DNA from: Spirochaetaceae bacterium
GTDB taxonomy: Bacteria; Spirochaetota; Spirochaetia; SZUA-6; Fen-1364
DNA length: 7,948 nt
Assembly (NCBI GenBank): GCA_003170115.1
Contig: PMZS01000219.1
Span: 1 to 7,948, forward strand
Direction: 5' to 3'
Below the pieces are notes generated by a model. The model worked only from the letters and a program-made list of their open reading frames with translations, had not been told where the DNA came from and did not search any database. The position numbers and the translations under genes are program-made. Below are positions 1-6,524 of the stretch, piece after piece. Numbering within the stretch: position 1 is the stretch's first letter; the number at the start of each line of letters is the position of its first letter.

Positions 1-278
1 CCGCCCACGTCTCCCGCCCCTCCCCCCCGCGGGATGAGCGGGATACGGTGCTCATTGGCGAACTTCACCAGCCTCACGACCTCCTGCGTGCTCCTCGGGA
101 ACACGATCGCCAGGGGCTTGGGAATCTCCGTTTCCTTGGACAGAAGGAATCGTGTCACCCACCAGACGTCGAGGGACTGTGCGTCCATTTCCGCCCGATC
201 GATGACGATGTTCTCCTCTCCGACGATGTCTTCAAGCTCATAGAGCAGGTATTTTTCGAGGAACTCTGTCTTCGCCAC
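1..278 (-). CDS. FAD-binding oxidoreductase, GlcD/AGPS-like, N-terminal part only
   Basis: Partial gene: about 92 N-terminal residues are present and the rest lies beyond base 1. It begins with an amphipathic helix (Lys-Thr-Glu-Phe-Leu-Glu-Lys-Tyr-Leu) and continues into the typical opening of the FAD_binding_4 (PCMH-type) domain: Pro-Leu-Ala-Ile-Val-Phe-Pro-Arg-Ser-Thr-Gln-Glu-Val, then Val-Arg-Leu-Val-Lys-Phe-Ala-Asn-Glu, then the glycine-rich FAD-pyrophosphate loop PRGGGAGDVG at the window edge. Family members (glycolate oxidase GlcD, D-lactate dehydrogenase, alkyl-DHAP synthase) use flavin to oxidise 2-hydroxy acids or related substrates; the specific substrate cannot be told from this fragment. 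I chose the second of two tandem GTG codons, 5 nt after a GAGGAGG ribosome site; the first GTG (281) would sit only 2 nt from it. An in-frame TGA at 294-296 limits the start. The gene follows the Gfo/Idh gene by 39 nt and is the last gene of the operon seen here. Confidence 0.85.
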   Translation of the reverse strand, partial: MAKTEFLEKYLLYELEDIVGEENIVIDRAEMDAQSLDVWWVTRFLLSKETEIPKPLAIVFPRSTQEVVRLVKFANEHRIPLIPRGGGAGDVG

Positions 279-317
279 CACAACCTCCTCACGTCATTCG
301 GCTTTGCAGCCTTCACC

Positions 318-1328
318 TCAAAGCTCGCTTGAGATGAACTCCCACTTCAGCGGCACGCCGGCTTTCTGCGCGATTTCCCCGAGCCAGTACATCGTCATTT
401 CCTCATCCATGATGGAAGGAACGGGAACCTTTCCGCCCCGGATAGAATCGATGAAGCTCCGCAGCTCACGCACGTAGCCGTTGAAGACGTGACTCTGGTT
501 CTTGCTGATCGGGTTCCAGTCAGGGCTGAACCGCTCACCCACCTCCGGGTCGTAGAACACCACGTCACGCGCATTCTCCACGATGACGCCATTGCCCTTG
601 TCGCTCACGATCTCGATCCTTTCGGCAAACTGGCCCGGACCGCCGTAGGTCCCCCACGCCAGCTGGCCGATCGCCCCGGATTCAAAACGGAGCATCGCGA
701 TGAGTCCGCCCGTTCGGGGACCGGTCGGATTCGCCATGGCTTCCACCGCGCGGATCGGCCCTCCGAAGGAGATGACGAGATCCAGGTTGTGGCATTGCCA
801 TTCGAGCATGCAGGTGTAGAAGGTGGGAAACACGGGGAATCCGTGCATCTTGCTTTCGATCTGCACGATCTTCCCGAAGCTGTCCGTGGCAAAGGCCCGA
901 CCGCGCGCCCTTTCGTAGGCCAGGCTGTAGCGTTTCTGATGTCCCACCTGGATGGGGACCCCCGCCCGCTCGGATGCTTCACGGATCTCCTTTGTGCCAT
1001 CAAGGAAACAGGAGGAAGGCTTTTCCAGGAAAACCGGTACACCCCGTTTCAGGACGTCCGCCGCCACCGCGGGATGGTTCTTTGCCCCGAGGCAGACGAT
1101 GACCGCGTCGAGTGACTCCTTTTCAATCATCGCGCGATAGTCGGTATAGACGTTCTGCCATCCGTATCGACCGGCCATTCTCTGAGCGCGCTCGATGCGC
1201 AGGTCACACACGGCAACACGGTCAACATCGTCAAAAAAGTGGGTTGCAAGGCTGGGAAAGTGGTTGGCTTCGGCGAAGATGCCAGCCCCAATGATGCCAA
1301 GTCGGAAGTTCTTGTTCTCACTACTCAC
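318..1328 (-). CDS. Gfo/Idh/MocA family NAD(P)-dependent oxidoreductase
   Basis: Encodes 336 residues, a usual length for the family. The N-terminal Rossmann fold is clear: LGIIGAGIFAEANHFPSL at 10-27 supplies the dinucleotide-binding glycines. It is followed by an acidic residue after strand 2 (Asp42), the Asn-His-Pro at 84-86, and the family hallmark Glu-Lys-Pro at 102-104, whose lysine is normally catalytic. Val-Gly-His-Gln-Lys-Arg-Tyr at 128-134 matches the usual VGFNRRF position. The C-terminal half is the alpha/beta substrate domain, with CHNLDLVISFGGP as the expected His-x-x-Asp segment. Such enzymes oxidise or reduce a sugar, inositol or sugar-acid hydroxyl; the substrate is not readable. 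I chose GTG at 1328 because AGGAGG lies 6 nt upstream and the Rossmann strand begins eight residues later. The longer ATG start at 1385 would add 19 implausible residues and overlap the kinase gene. It lies 25 nt after the kinase gene, in the same operon. Confidence 0.93.
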   Translation of the reverse strand: MSSENKNFRLGIIGAGIFAEANHFPSLATHFFDDVDRVAVCDLRIERAQRMAGRYGWQNVYTDYRAMIEKESLDAVIVCLGAKNHPAVAADVLKRGVPVFLEKPSSCFLDGTKEIREASERAGVPIQVGHQKRYSLAYERARGRAFATDSFGKIVQIESKMHGFPVFPTFYTCMLEWQCHNLDLVISFGGPIRAVEAMANPTGPRTGGLIAMLRFESGAIGQLAWGTYGGPGQFAERIEIVSDKGNGVIVENARDVVFYDPEVGERFSPDWNPISKNQSHVFNGYVRELRSFIDSIRGGKVPVPSIMDEEMTMYWLGEIAQKAGVPLKWEFISSEL

Positions 1329-1334
1329 TGTTCT

Positions 1335-1340
1335 CCTCCT
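1335..1340 (-). promoter_or_regulatory. Ribosome binding site fixing the Gfo/Idh start
   Basis: AGGAGG on the minus strand, 6 nt before the GTG at 1328. It lies between the kinase stop and the Gfo/Idh gene and decides in favour of this GTG over the upstream ATG at 1385, which lies inside the kinase gene. Confidence 0.8.
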
Positions 1341-1353
1341 GAAAAACTCACCG

Positions 1354-2859
1354 TCAACCCGCGTCCCGATCGTGATACAGCCCATCGTAGACGCCCTTCA
1401 TTCTCCGATACCGGAGGAACTTCTCCTGGTACAGCGCGCGCTCCTCGCGGTTGATCTCCACCCATACCTTTGCGTTCGCAAACAATTCCTTCCGGGCCGC
1501 GCGGACATCACGCGAGACTCCGACGCCAACGGCCGCGAGAATGCAGGCGCCGACCGATGCTTCAGCGCCCGTGACAATCACCAGGTTACGTCCGAGCACG
1601 GTCGCCACAATGGTTGACCACAGGCTGTTCCTGGCGCCGCCGCCGCAGAGAAGAAACTCCGAAAACGTGCGCTCCCTGTCGCCAAAGGCGGACATCGCGT
1701 CTCGAAGCGCGAAGGCCGTCCCCTCGAATACAGCGCGCACGAGGTGCCCCCGGGTGTGCGACGCGCTCAAGCCGAAGAAGCTCCCTTTCAAGGACGGATC
1801 CCAGTAGGGGGCATCCTCGCCCAGCAGGTAGGGATGGAACGTGACCCCGGCGGAACCGGCCGGGACCCTGGCGGCATCAGCGATCATGCGGACGTACGCC
1901 CCCTCGGCGCTCTTCTCCTCCTGATAGCAGAGGCCGCGGATCCACTCGACTGATTGCGCGCATGAGCGTGTATTCAGGTCGAGCATCCATCTCCCCGGCT
2001 CCAGATACGACCAGACATAGACCATATCCGTGGCGGCTTCCAACGTCTCAGTGACCGTTGAAAGAGCACCTGATGTGCCAAGCCGAACCTTGCATTGGCG
2101 GGAGTCGGTTATTCCCAGCGCCGCCATCTCCGCTGTCGCATCGCTGCAGCCCGCAACGACGGGCGTGCCCTGCGGAATTCCCGTCTCCGCGGCCGCCGCC
2201 GCCGTGACCGTGCCGACGACCTCCATTGAGCGTCGCGGCCGAGGGAACAGGCTCATCGGCAAGCCGGAAGCGGTGAACAGCTCTTCGGACCAGCGGTTCT
2301 CGGCCAGGTCATACAAGGACGACCCGGAAGCGTCACTCACGTCGGTGGAAATCTCTCCGGTCAGCTGAAGGACCACGAAATCTTTCGGGAATATCACGCG
2401 AAAGATGCGCGCGATGAGCTGTGGCTCGTTCTTCTTGAGCCAGAGCAGCTTCGGCAGGCTGCACATCTCGTTCAGGGGGTTGTGGGTGATCCGGCGAAGC
2501 GGCTCCCCGAGATCCCGGCGAAGCTCATAGACCTCCCTGGCGCATCGCCGGTCATTCCAGAGGATCGACTGCCGGATGCTCTGCCCGTCCTTGCCGATGA
2601 GGGTTATTCCCCTCATCTGTCCGGTGATTCCCACCCCGACGATCTGGCCCGGAGCGATTGACGCGGCGCGGAGCAGTCGACGAGAGGTCTCGGCGGCGCT
2701 CTCCCACCAGGTGCGGGGATCCTGCTCCACGCACTCCGCGGAGAGAAACAGCGGGGAGTGTTCCTTCTCCGCCGTGCGGGTCGGGGCGCCGTCCATGCCC
2801 AGCAGCGTTGCCTTGCACGAGCCGGTTCCGATGTCGATTCCAAGAAGATAGGTGTGCAT
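1354..2859 (-). CDS. FGGY-family carbohydrate kinase, xylulokinase-like
   Basis: A 501-residue cytoplasmic kinase, typical for FGGY enzymes, which phosphorylate sugars or polyols with ATP. The ATP-grip opening GIDIGTGSCKATLL is at 7-20, with Asp9 as the conserved acidic residue. The sugar-site motif GQMRG is at 80-84, ILWNDRR at 99-105, and the catalytic-base segment GCSDATAEM at 237-245 with Asp240 as the predicted general base. GTSG is at 261-264. The C-terminal domain holds YLLGEDAPYWDPSLKGSFFG (354-373), SHTRGHLVRAVFEGTAFALR, and the nucleotide-binding GGGARNSLW at 406-414. Overall it resembles xylulokinase most, but xylulokinases normally read GQMHG, so the arginine at residue 83 and Cys-Ser before Asp240 suggest a different sugar. 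Start: ATG 2859 is preferred because GGGGA sits about 9-10 nt upstream; ATG 2868 (three more residues) is possible. It follows the second permease gene by 26 nt. Confidence 0.9.
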   Translation of the reverse strand: MHTYLLGIDIGTGSCKATLLGMDGAPTRTAEKEHSPLFLSAECVEQDPRTWWESAAETSRRLLRAASIAPGQIVGVGITGQMRGITLIGKDGQSIRQSILWNDRRCAREVYELRRDLGEPLRRITHNPLNEMCSLPKLLWLKKNEPQLIARIFRVIFPKDFVVLQLTGEISTDVSDASGSSLYDLAENRWSEELFTASGLPMSLFPRPRRSMEVVGTVTAAAAAETGIPQGTPVVAGCSDATAEMAALGITDSRQCKVRLGTSGALSTVTETLEAATDMVYVWSYLEPGRWMLDLNTRSCAQSVEWIRGLCYQEEKSAEGAYVRMIADAARVPAGSAGVTFHPYLLGEDAPYWDPSLKGSFFGLSASHTRGHLVRAVFEGTAFALRDAMSAFGDRERTFSEFLLCGGGARNSLWSTIVATVLGRNLVIVTGAEASVGACILAAVGVGVSRDVRAARKELFANAKVWVEINREERALYQEKFLRYRRMKGVYDGLYHDRDAG

Positions 2860-2885
2860 GGCCGCCATTCCCCGTCCGTCTCTCT

Positions 2886-3737
2886 TCAGCCTTTCACGGC
2901 GCCCATCGTGAGGCCCCTGACGATGTTTTTCTGCGTGAAGGCGATGAAGAGGATGGCCGGAATGATGGCGATCACCGCGGAGGTGGAAAGCTTGGCCCAA
3001 TCGAGCTGATAGTAGCCAAGAGAGTTGTAGATCTCCACGGGCAGCGTCCGCGTCACCCTGCCCGTGTTATAGAGCGCGAACATGAACTCGTTCCACACCG
3101 CAATGAAGGCCAGCGTGGAGGCGGCAAAGATGCCCGGCGATACGGCCGGTATAATGATCAGCCGAAGCGCCTGCCAGCGGGAACAGCCGTCGACCAGCGC
3201 GGCTTCCTCCATCTCGATCGGAAGATCGACGAAGAAGCTCCTCATCATCCACACCAGCAGCGGCATGCCGAGGGTCGTATACATGAGGATCATCGCCACG
3301 TAGGTGTCCGACAACCTCAGTGTCCGCCAGAGCAGGAAGTAGGGGATGACGAAGGTAATGGGGGGCACCATGCGCAGGATCAGGATGGCATAGGAGACAA
3401 CCCCGGAGCCGCGGAACTTGAACCGGCTGAAGGCATAGCCGGCAAGGACGCCGGTGACGGTGGAGACCAGCGTCGCCCCGCCGGCGATGATGAGGCTGTT
3501 CATGATCGCGTGGAGAAACTCCGGAGTGCTGAGCAGGATGCGGTAATTCGACATTGTCGGGGTAAACAGCCATTTCGGAGGCGTCATCACCGATTCAGAT
3601 GGCAGCTTCAATGACGTGGTGGCGATCAGAAAAAACGGTATCAGCCCGAAGACGGCAACAGCGCCCAGGACGCAATGCTTGAGGGCGATCCGAACGCGTC
3701 TCGCTGCGCCCCGATGGACTCCCCTGATCTTCTTCAC
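2886..3737 (-). CDS. ABC sugar transporter permease, MalG-type
   Basis: A 283-residue inner-membrane subunit of a CUT1 carbohydrate importer. Six hydrophobic segments are visible, roughly 20-41, 77-104, 112-133, 143-165, 199-220 and 252-270. The cytoplasmic coupling helix that docks on the ATPase, the EAA loop, is nearly canonical: EAALVDGCSRWQALRLIIIP at 178-197. The C-terminus (QKNIVRGLTMGAVKG) is the usual MalG-family ending. It starts at GTG, with GAGGAGGA 7 nt upstream, and this GTG overlaps the stop of the preceding permease gene (GTGA, 4 nt shared), implying translational coupling and one-to-one assembly of the two permeases. It is followed after 26 nt by the kinase gene. Substrate specificity is set mainly by the binding protein and cannot be read here. 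Confidence 0.95.
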   Translation of the reverse strand: MKKIRGVHRGAARRVRIALKHCVLGAVAVFGLIPFFLIATTSLKLPSESVMTPPKWLFTPTMSNYRILLSTPEFLHAIMNSLIIAGGATLVSTVTGVLAGYAFSRFKFRGSGVVSYAILILRMVPPITFVIPYFLLWRTLRLSDTYVAMILMYTTLGMPLLVWMMRSFFVDLPIEMEEAALVDGCSRWQALRLIIIPAVSPGIFAASTLAFIAVWNEFMFALYNTGRVTRTLPVEIYNSLGYYQLDWAKLSTSAVIAIIPAILFIAFTQKNIVRGLTMGAVKG

Positions 3738-4624
3738 AGCCGGATCCTCCTCATGAACAGAGCGACAAGAAACACCACGACGAGAAGAAACAGGAAGGCA
3801 GCCGCGGCCGCGTATCCCATGTGAAAATAGGTGAAGGCCTGCGTCGTCGCGAAGATCGACAGGTTCTCGGTGACGTAGCCGGGCCCTCCGGCGGTCACGA
3901 CGTATATTTCGTCGAACATCTTCAGAGCGTCCATGAAGCGCAGGATGCAGCCGATCACGATGATCGGCCGGATGACCGGGATGATGACACGCCCGATATT
4001 CTGCGCCCAGTTGACCCCGTCGATCTTGCTCGCGTCGAATATCGAGACTTCTATTGAAGAGATCGCGGCATAGAGGATGATCACGATGAACGGAGTCCGC
4101 AGGATGAGCTCCATTACCAGGATTCCGATCGGCGCCGCAATGGAGCCGTGAAAAAGGTCGACGCCGGGGATGCCGACCAGTTTCAGGACATTGTTGAGGT
4201 AGCCGAAGGTCTGGTCGTAGATCAGCGTCTTGAAGGTGTAGGAGGCCACGACGGGCGCGACGACGAACGGCACAAGAAGGAGCGTGCGGATCATGGAGGA
4301 AAAAAAGTGCGACACTTCCCTGTCGGCCAGAAGGTGCGCGATGAAAAAACCGATGACCAGCTCGAGGCTCGTCGCCACAAGGGCAAAGCAGAGTGTGAAC
4401 ACCAGAGCGTGCACGAACCGCGGATCGTCTGTCAGGAGAGTCACGAAGTTTTTCATGCCGATATACACGGCGGGCGGATTGATCAGCTCATAGCGTTGGA
4501 GCGAGAGAAGAAAGGTGTACCCCGCGGGGACCGCTCCCAGGAGCAGGACGATGAGCGCAACCGGCATGATGGCGATATAGGGGAAGGTCCTGTCATCTCG
4601 GTTGTACGCACTCGTTGTGGCCAT
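3734..4624 (-). CDS. ABC sugar transporter permease, MalF/UgpA-type
   Basis: A 296-residue inner-membrane subunit, partner of the next permease. Hydrophobic segments lie near 15-41, 72-100, 112-134, 162-187, 211-230 and 267-291. The EAA-type coupling loop is DASKIDGVNWAQNIGRVIIP at 197-216, with its invariant glycine at 203; the first residues are Asp-Ala-Ser rather than Glu-Ala-Ala, common in this subfamily. The segment YVVTAGGPGYVTENLSIFAT near 241-260 is the usual LTGGGP-type region before the last membrane helix. The protein lacks the long extra N-terminal domain of true MalF. ATG 4624 is chosen because the protein aligns from there and AAGAAG stands about 7 nt upstream, although this ribosome site is weaker than the others in the operon. 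An upstream in-frame start at 4687 would read through the intercistronic hairpin and give a basic, non-family extension. Confidence 0.94.
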   Translation of the reverse strand: MATTSAYNRDDRTFPYIAIMPVALIVLLLGAVPAGYTFLLSLQRYELINPPAVYIGMKNFVTLLTDDPRFVHALVFTLCFALVATSLELVIGFFIAHLLADREVSHFFSSMIRTLLLVPFVVAPVVASYTFKTLIYDQTFGYLNNVLKLVGIPGVDLFHGSIAAPIGILVMELILRTPFIVIILYAAISSIEVSIFDASKIDGVNWAQNIGRVIIPVIRPIIVIGCILRFMDALKMFDEIYVVTAGGPGYVTENLSIFATTQAFTYFHMGYAAAAAFLFLLVVVFLVALFMRRIRL

Positions 4625-4652
4625 GCTGCGCTTCTTTCGTTGTTCATAGGAA

Positions 4653-4675
4653 GGGAAGGGGCGACGCCCCTTCCC
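4653..4675 (-). promoter_or_regulatory. Strong GC-rich hairpin between binding-protein and permease genes
   Basis: An 11-base arm GGGAAGGGGCG at 4653-4663 is followed by one base and its exact complement at 4665-4675, giving about nine stable pairs around a 5-nt loop. It sits in the 68-nt gap between the binding-protein stop and the first permease start. No T-run follows on the transcribed strand, so it is not a standard intrinsic terminator. The likely role (inference from similar maltose-type operons) is to protect the 3' end of the upstream message or cause partial termination, giving more binding protein than permease. Confidence 0.7.
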
Positions 4676-4692
4676 TCGAATCCGCAAATCGA

Positions 4693-6081
4693 CTAGTGAG
4701 CCGGCGTATAGCCAAGCTTGGAGAGGGCGGCGTCGGCATCGGAGGCCGCCTGGTCGACGTTCTTGATCCCCGCGATGATATTGCTCATTTCCTTGGAAAT
4801 GATATCCGCGGTTTCACCGTACTTCGCATTGATCAGTCCGGGATCAGGATTCACGCCCTGGTTCAGCATGAAAAGCTCGGCATCGATGAACTGCTGGCCA
4901 GGCATTGCCTTGATGAATCCCGGTGCCGCGTACACGCTCTTGCGCGCGGGCACCCCGTATTCCGGCGCGATCTGGTTCATGAGAGTCGGCGAGGTAGCCC
5001 ATTCCACGAACAGCCACGCCGCGTCCTTGTTCTTGGAGTCCGCGTTTACGCCCCAGCCCCACTCCCAGAGAGGATCGCGTCCCTCGGCGGTCATCGGGGG
5101 CGGCGCGTAGCCGACCTTTCCCGCGACCTTGGACTGCGCCGGATCCTCAAGGTAGGTATACGAGGCATTCCCTCCGACCGTCATAGCGATCTGACCGCTC
5201 TTGAAGGCCTGGGCAATCTCGCCCCAGCTCCAGTTGCCCGTTCCCGGAGGCGCGTAGTCCTTGATCATGGAGGTGTAGAAAGTGAGGACCGACTTCCCCT
5301 GCGGCGTCGCAACGTTCGAGGTCATGGCCTTGTAGTTCAGGAAATCCACGTTCATCCTGTTCGCCGTGCAGAAGAGGTTCCAGCCCGCTTCGCTAGACCC
5401 GGGCAGCTCGCGATCCACCCACGCGTACGCGGAGATCTGCCCGGCCTTGCGGGCGGCATCGAGCTTGGCGGCGGTGGCCCGAAGATCATCGAAGGTCTTC
5501 GGCGGGCTCAGGTTCAGCTGCTTGAAGATGTCGGTGCGGTACCACAGCAGGAAGAACTCCGCCGTGAAGGGAATGTACACCAGTTTTCCGTTCGAGTACC
5601 CCGCCGCGATGATGTCTTTCGGATAATCCCCGATATTGTACCATGCCGCATCGGTTAGCTTGGGATTGTTCACATACGCGGCGAGGTCGGCGAGATAACC
5701 GGGCTGTGCAAACTCTTCCCTGTTGGCAAAGCCGATGTTGCCAAGATCGTATTCACCCATGTGAGATGAGAAATCAACGATCTGCTTCTTTCGCCGATCC
5801 GTGTCGTTCAACAACTCAAAGTTGACCTTCATCCCGGTGAGCGCCTCGAACGCGGCGATCTGCTTCTTGTACACCTCAGCGACCGGCATTGATGTGATGA
5901 GCACGTTCAGGGTCTTGCCCTTGAACTGCTGCCAGTTGACGTTGCCCCAGTTCCCGTTTGCGCCGGAAGCGGCACCTGCCTTCTGCTCTTGGCTGCCGCC
6001 CGCGAACAGCAACGCAGGCATGGCACACACAGCGACGACAGCGAGGAATACCACGATTCCTCTTCGTATTGTCCGATTCAT
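4693..6081 (-). CDS. Extracellular carbohydrate-binding protein of ABC importer (family 1)
   Basis: A 462-residue secreted solute-binding protein that delivers substrate to the two permeases. It opens with a basic stretch (MNRTIRRG) and a hydrophobic core to about residue 26. This ends in LLFAGGSQEQ, with probable signal cleavage after Ala27 and no lipobox cysteine there. The mature part has the SBP family 1 layout: TLNVLITSMPVAEVYKKQIA with AFEALTGMKVNFEL, then a hinge-lobe region LVYIPFTAEFFLLWYRTDIF near 157-176, AFKSGQIAMTVGGNAS near 302-317, and a late segment EWATSPTLMNQIAPEYGVPA. Many aromatic residues suit sugar stacking. Start ATG 6081 is set by the signal peptide; AGGAGG lies 10 nt upstream, slightly long. 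It is the first full-size gene of the left operon, about 167 nt after the predicted transcription start. Sugar identity is unknown. Confidence 0.94.
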   Translation of the reverse strand: MNRTIRRGIVVFLAVVAVCAMPALLFAGGSQEQKAGAASGANGNWGNVNWQQFKGKTLNVLITSMPVAEVYKKQIAAFEALTGMKVNFELLNDTDRRKKQIVDFSSHMGEYDLGNIGFANREEFAQPGYLADLAAYVNNPKLTDAAWYNIGDYPKDIIAAGYSNGKLVYIPFTAEFFLLWYRTDIFKQLNLSPPKTFDDLRATAAKLDAARKAGQISAYAWVDRELPGSSEAGWNLFCTANRMNVDFLNYKAMTSNVATPQGKSVLTFYTSMIKDYAPPGTGNWSWGEIAQAFKSGQIAMTVGGNASYTYLEDPAQSKVAGKVGYAPPPMTAEGRDPLWEWGWGVNADSKNKDAAWLFVEWATSPTLMNQIAPEYGVPARKSVYAAPGFIKAMPGQQFIDAELFMLNQGVNPDPGLINAKYGETADIISKEMSNIIAGIKNVDQAASDADAALSKLGYTPAH

Positions 6082-6197
6082 CGTTTCATCTCCTCCTCTC
6101 GATCTTTCCAAATAAGCCCATGATCCGTGTATTGCCCTTGCACCTCCTTGTTGTAGAGGATGCTGACGCCGATTTCCATACTGCCGGCAACGCCCAT
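6078..6197 (-). CDS. Possible small leader protein (39 aa), coupled to binding-protein gene
   Basis: This frame runs from ATG 6197 to a TGA that shares four bases (ATGA) with the binding-protein start, the classic arrangement for translational coupling. The peptide starts MGVAGSMEIGVSILYNKE, has a mixed composition that looks protein-like, and ends in an acidic-basic tail (Glu-Glu-Glu-Met-Lys-Arg) encoded by the ribosome site of the next gene. Several codons end in C or G, as in the neighbouring genes. The frame is open from a TAG at 6231-6233. Its own ribosome site is weak (GGACGAG about 5 nt before ATG). An inverted repeat, TTCCAT at 6174-6179 with its complement at 6196-6201, would place the ATG in a stem. 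I do not recognise the peptide; it may be a chance frame, a degraded gene end or a real leader. Confidence 0.3.
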   Translation of the reverse strand: MGVAGSMEIGVSILYNKEVQGQYTDHGLIWKDREEEMKR

Positions 6198-6232
6198 GGA
6201 ATCTCGTCCAGCGACCAGAAGACATTCGAGCT

Positions 6233-6252
6233 ACACGTGAAGCTACTCGTGT
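6233..6252. promoter_or_regulatory. Operator O1, downstream of left-operon promoter
   Basis: Plus-strand sequence ACACGTGAAGCTACTCGTGT. It matches the perfect palindrome O2 at 18 of 20 positions, with both differences in the arm farther from the promoter. It begins two bases after the minus-strand -10 box, so it covers the predicted transcription start of the transporter operon. A bound protein there would be expected to block transcription. Confidence 0.8.
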
Positions 6253-6254
6253 AA

Positions 6255-6283
6255 TCTATATCATATGAAAATCAACACGTCAA
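6255..6283 (-). promoter_or_regulatory. Sigma-70-like promoter of the left (transport/kinase) operon
   Basis: On the minus strand TTGACG (6283-6278) and TATAGA (6260-6255) are separated by exactly 17 nt. Start of transcription is expected near 6248, inside operator O1, leaving a leader of about 167 nt before the binding-protein gene. The match to consensus is 5 of 6 at -35 and 4 of 6 at -10. Confidence 0.65.
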
Positions 6284-6295
6284 GGAGAATCTTTG

Positions 6296-6326
6296 GAAAG
6301 TTGGAATGGATATCTGTCCCACTTTC
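6296..6326. repeat. Imperfect inverted repeat between the two divergent promoters
   Basis: GAAAGTTGG at 6296-6304 faces CCCACTTTC at 6318-6326, pairing at 8 of 9 positions across a 13-nt centre. It lies upstream of both -35 boxes in the AT-richer gap (6284-6385), where I see no gene. It could be an activator site or chance. Confidence 0.35.
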
Positions 6327-6385
6327 GATGGCAGCAGTGCAAGAAATCTGCTTGGTTTTAACTTCTGCGTACATTTAAAAAGCTA

Positions 6386-6415
6386 TTGACAAGTGGAGCG
6401 TAAAGTGTTTTTGAT
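6386..6415 (+). promoter_or_regulatory. Sigma-70-like promoter of the URO-D-like/VOC transcript
   Basis: A perfect TTGACA at 6386-6391 is followed by an 18-nt spacer and TTTGAT at 6410-6415 (4 of 6 to consensus). Transcription would start near 6422-6425, inside operator O2, leaving a leader of about 158 nt. The -10 box stands two bases from the operator, exactly as in the opposing promoter. Confidence 0.65.
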
Positions 6416-6417
6416 AT

Positions 6418-6437
6418 ACACGAGTAGCTACTCGTGT
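6418..6437. promoter_or_regulatory. Operator O2, perfect 20-bp palindrome
   Basis: ACACGAGTAGCTACTCGTGT is its own reverse complement over all 20 bases, centred between 6427 and 6428; symmetry breaks at the next pair. It overlaps the predicted start of the plus-strand transcript. A dimeric regulator is implied. The centre is AGCT, not the CG typical of LacI-family sites, so I do not assign the regulator family. Confidence 0.85.
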
Positions 6438-6524
6438 CACCTTTATCTTCAAAAGAAGGCGCTAGAATCCTTCCGATGACCTGATGAGGAACTGCTCGAG
6501 ACAAAGGCCCTGGCATGCTTGAGC

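Noticed and set aside
1..40. Possible frameshift at the G-run (C-run on plus strand) in the FAD gene
   Set aside because: Careful counting gives seven G in a row, which keeps the frame and yields the canonical PRGGGAGDVG motif; the gene is intact up to the edge.
489..1115. Plus-strand open frame of 208 codons
   Set aside because: Mirror frame of the Gfo/Idh gene, whose Rossmann and Glu-Lys-Pro motifs are unmistakable.
2658..3614. Plus-strand open frame of 318 codons
   Set aside because: Antisense to the kinase and permease genes; composition is rich in Arg, Gly, His and Asp with no domain or membrane pattern, as expected of a mirror frame in GC-rich DNA.
4653..4675. Intrinsic terminator
   Set aside because: The stem is strong but the minus-strand sequence after it (TTCCTATGAAC) lacks a T-run, and the permease gene follows at once.
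4615..5658. Plus-strand open frame of 347 codons
   Set aside because: Antisense to the binding-protein gene, which has a signal peptide and family motifs; the plus-strand product is Arg-rich and resembles no family I know.
6082..6225. N-terminal extension of the binding protein to 6225
   Set aside because: It would place 48 Arg/Gly-rich residues before a clear signal peptide; the ATG at 6081 has AGGAGG upstream.
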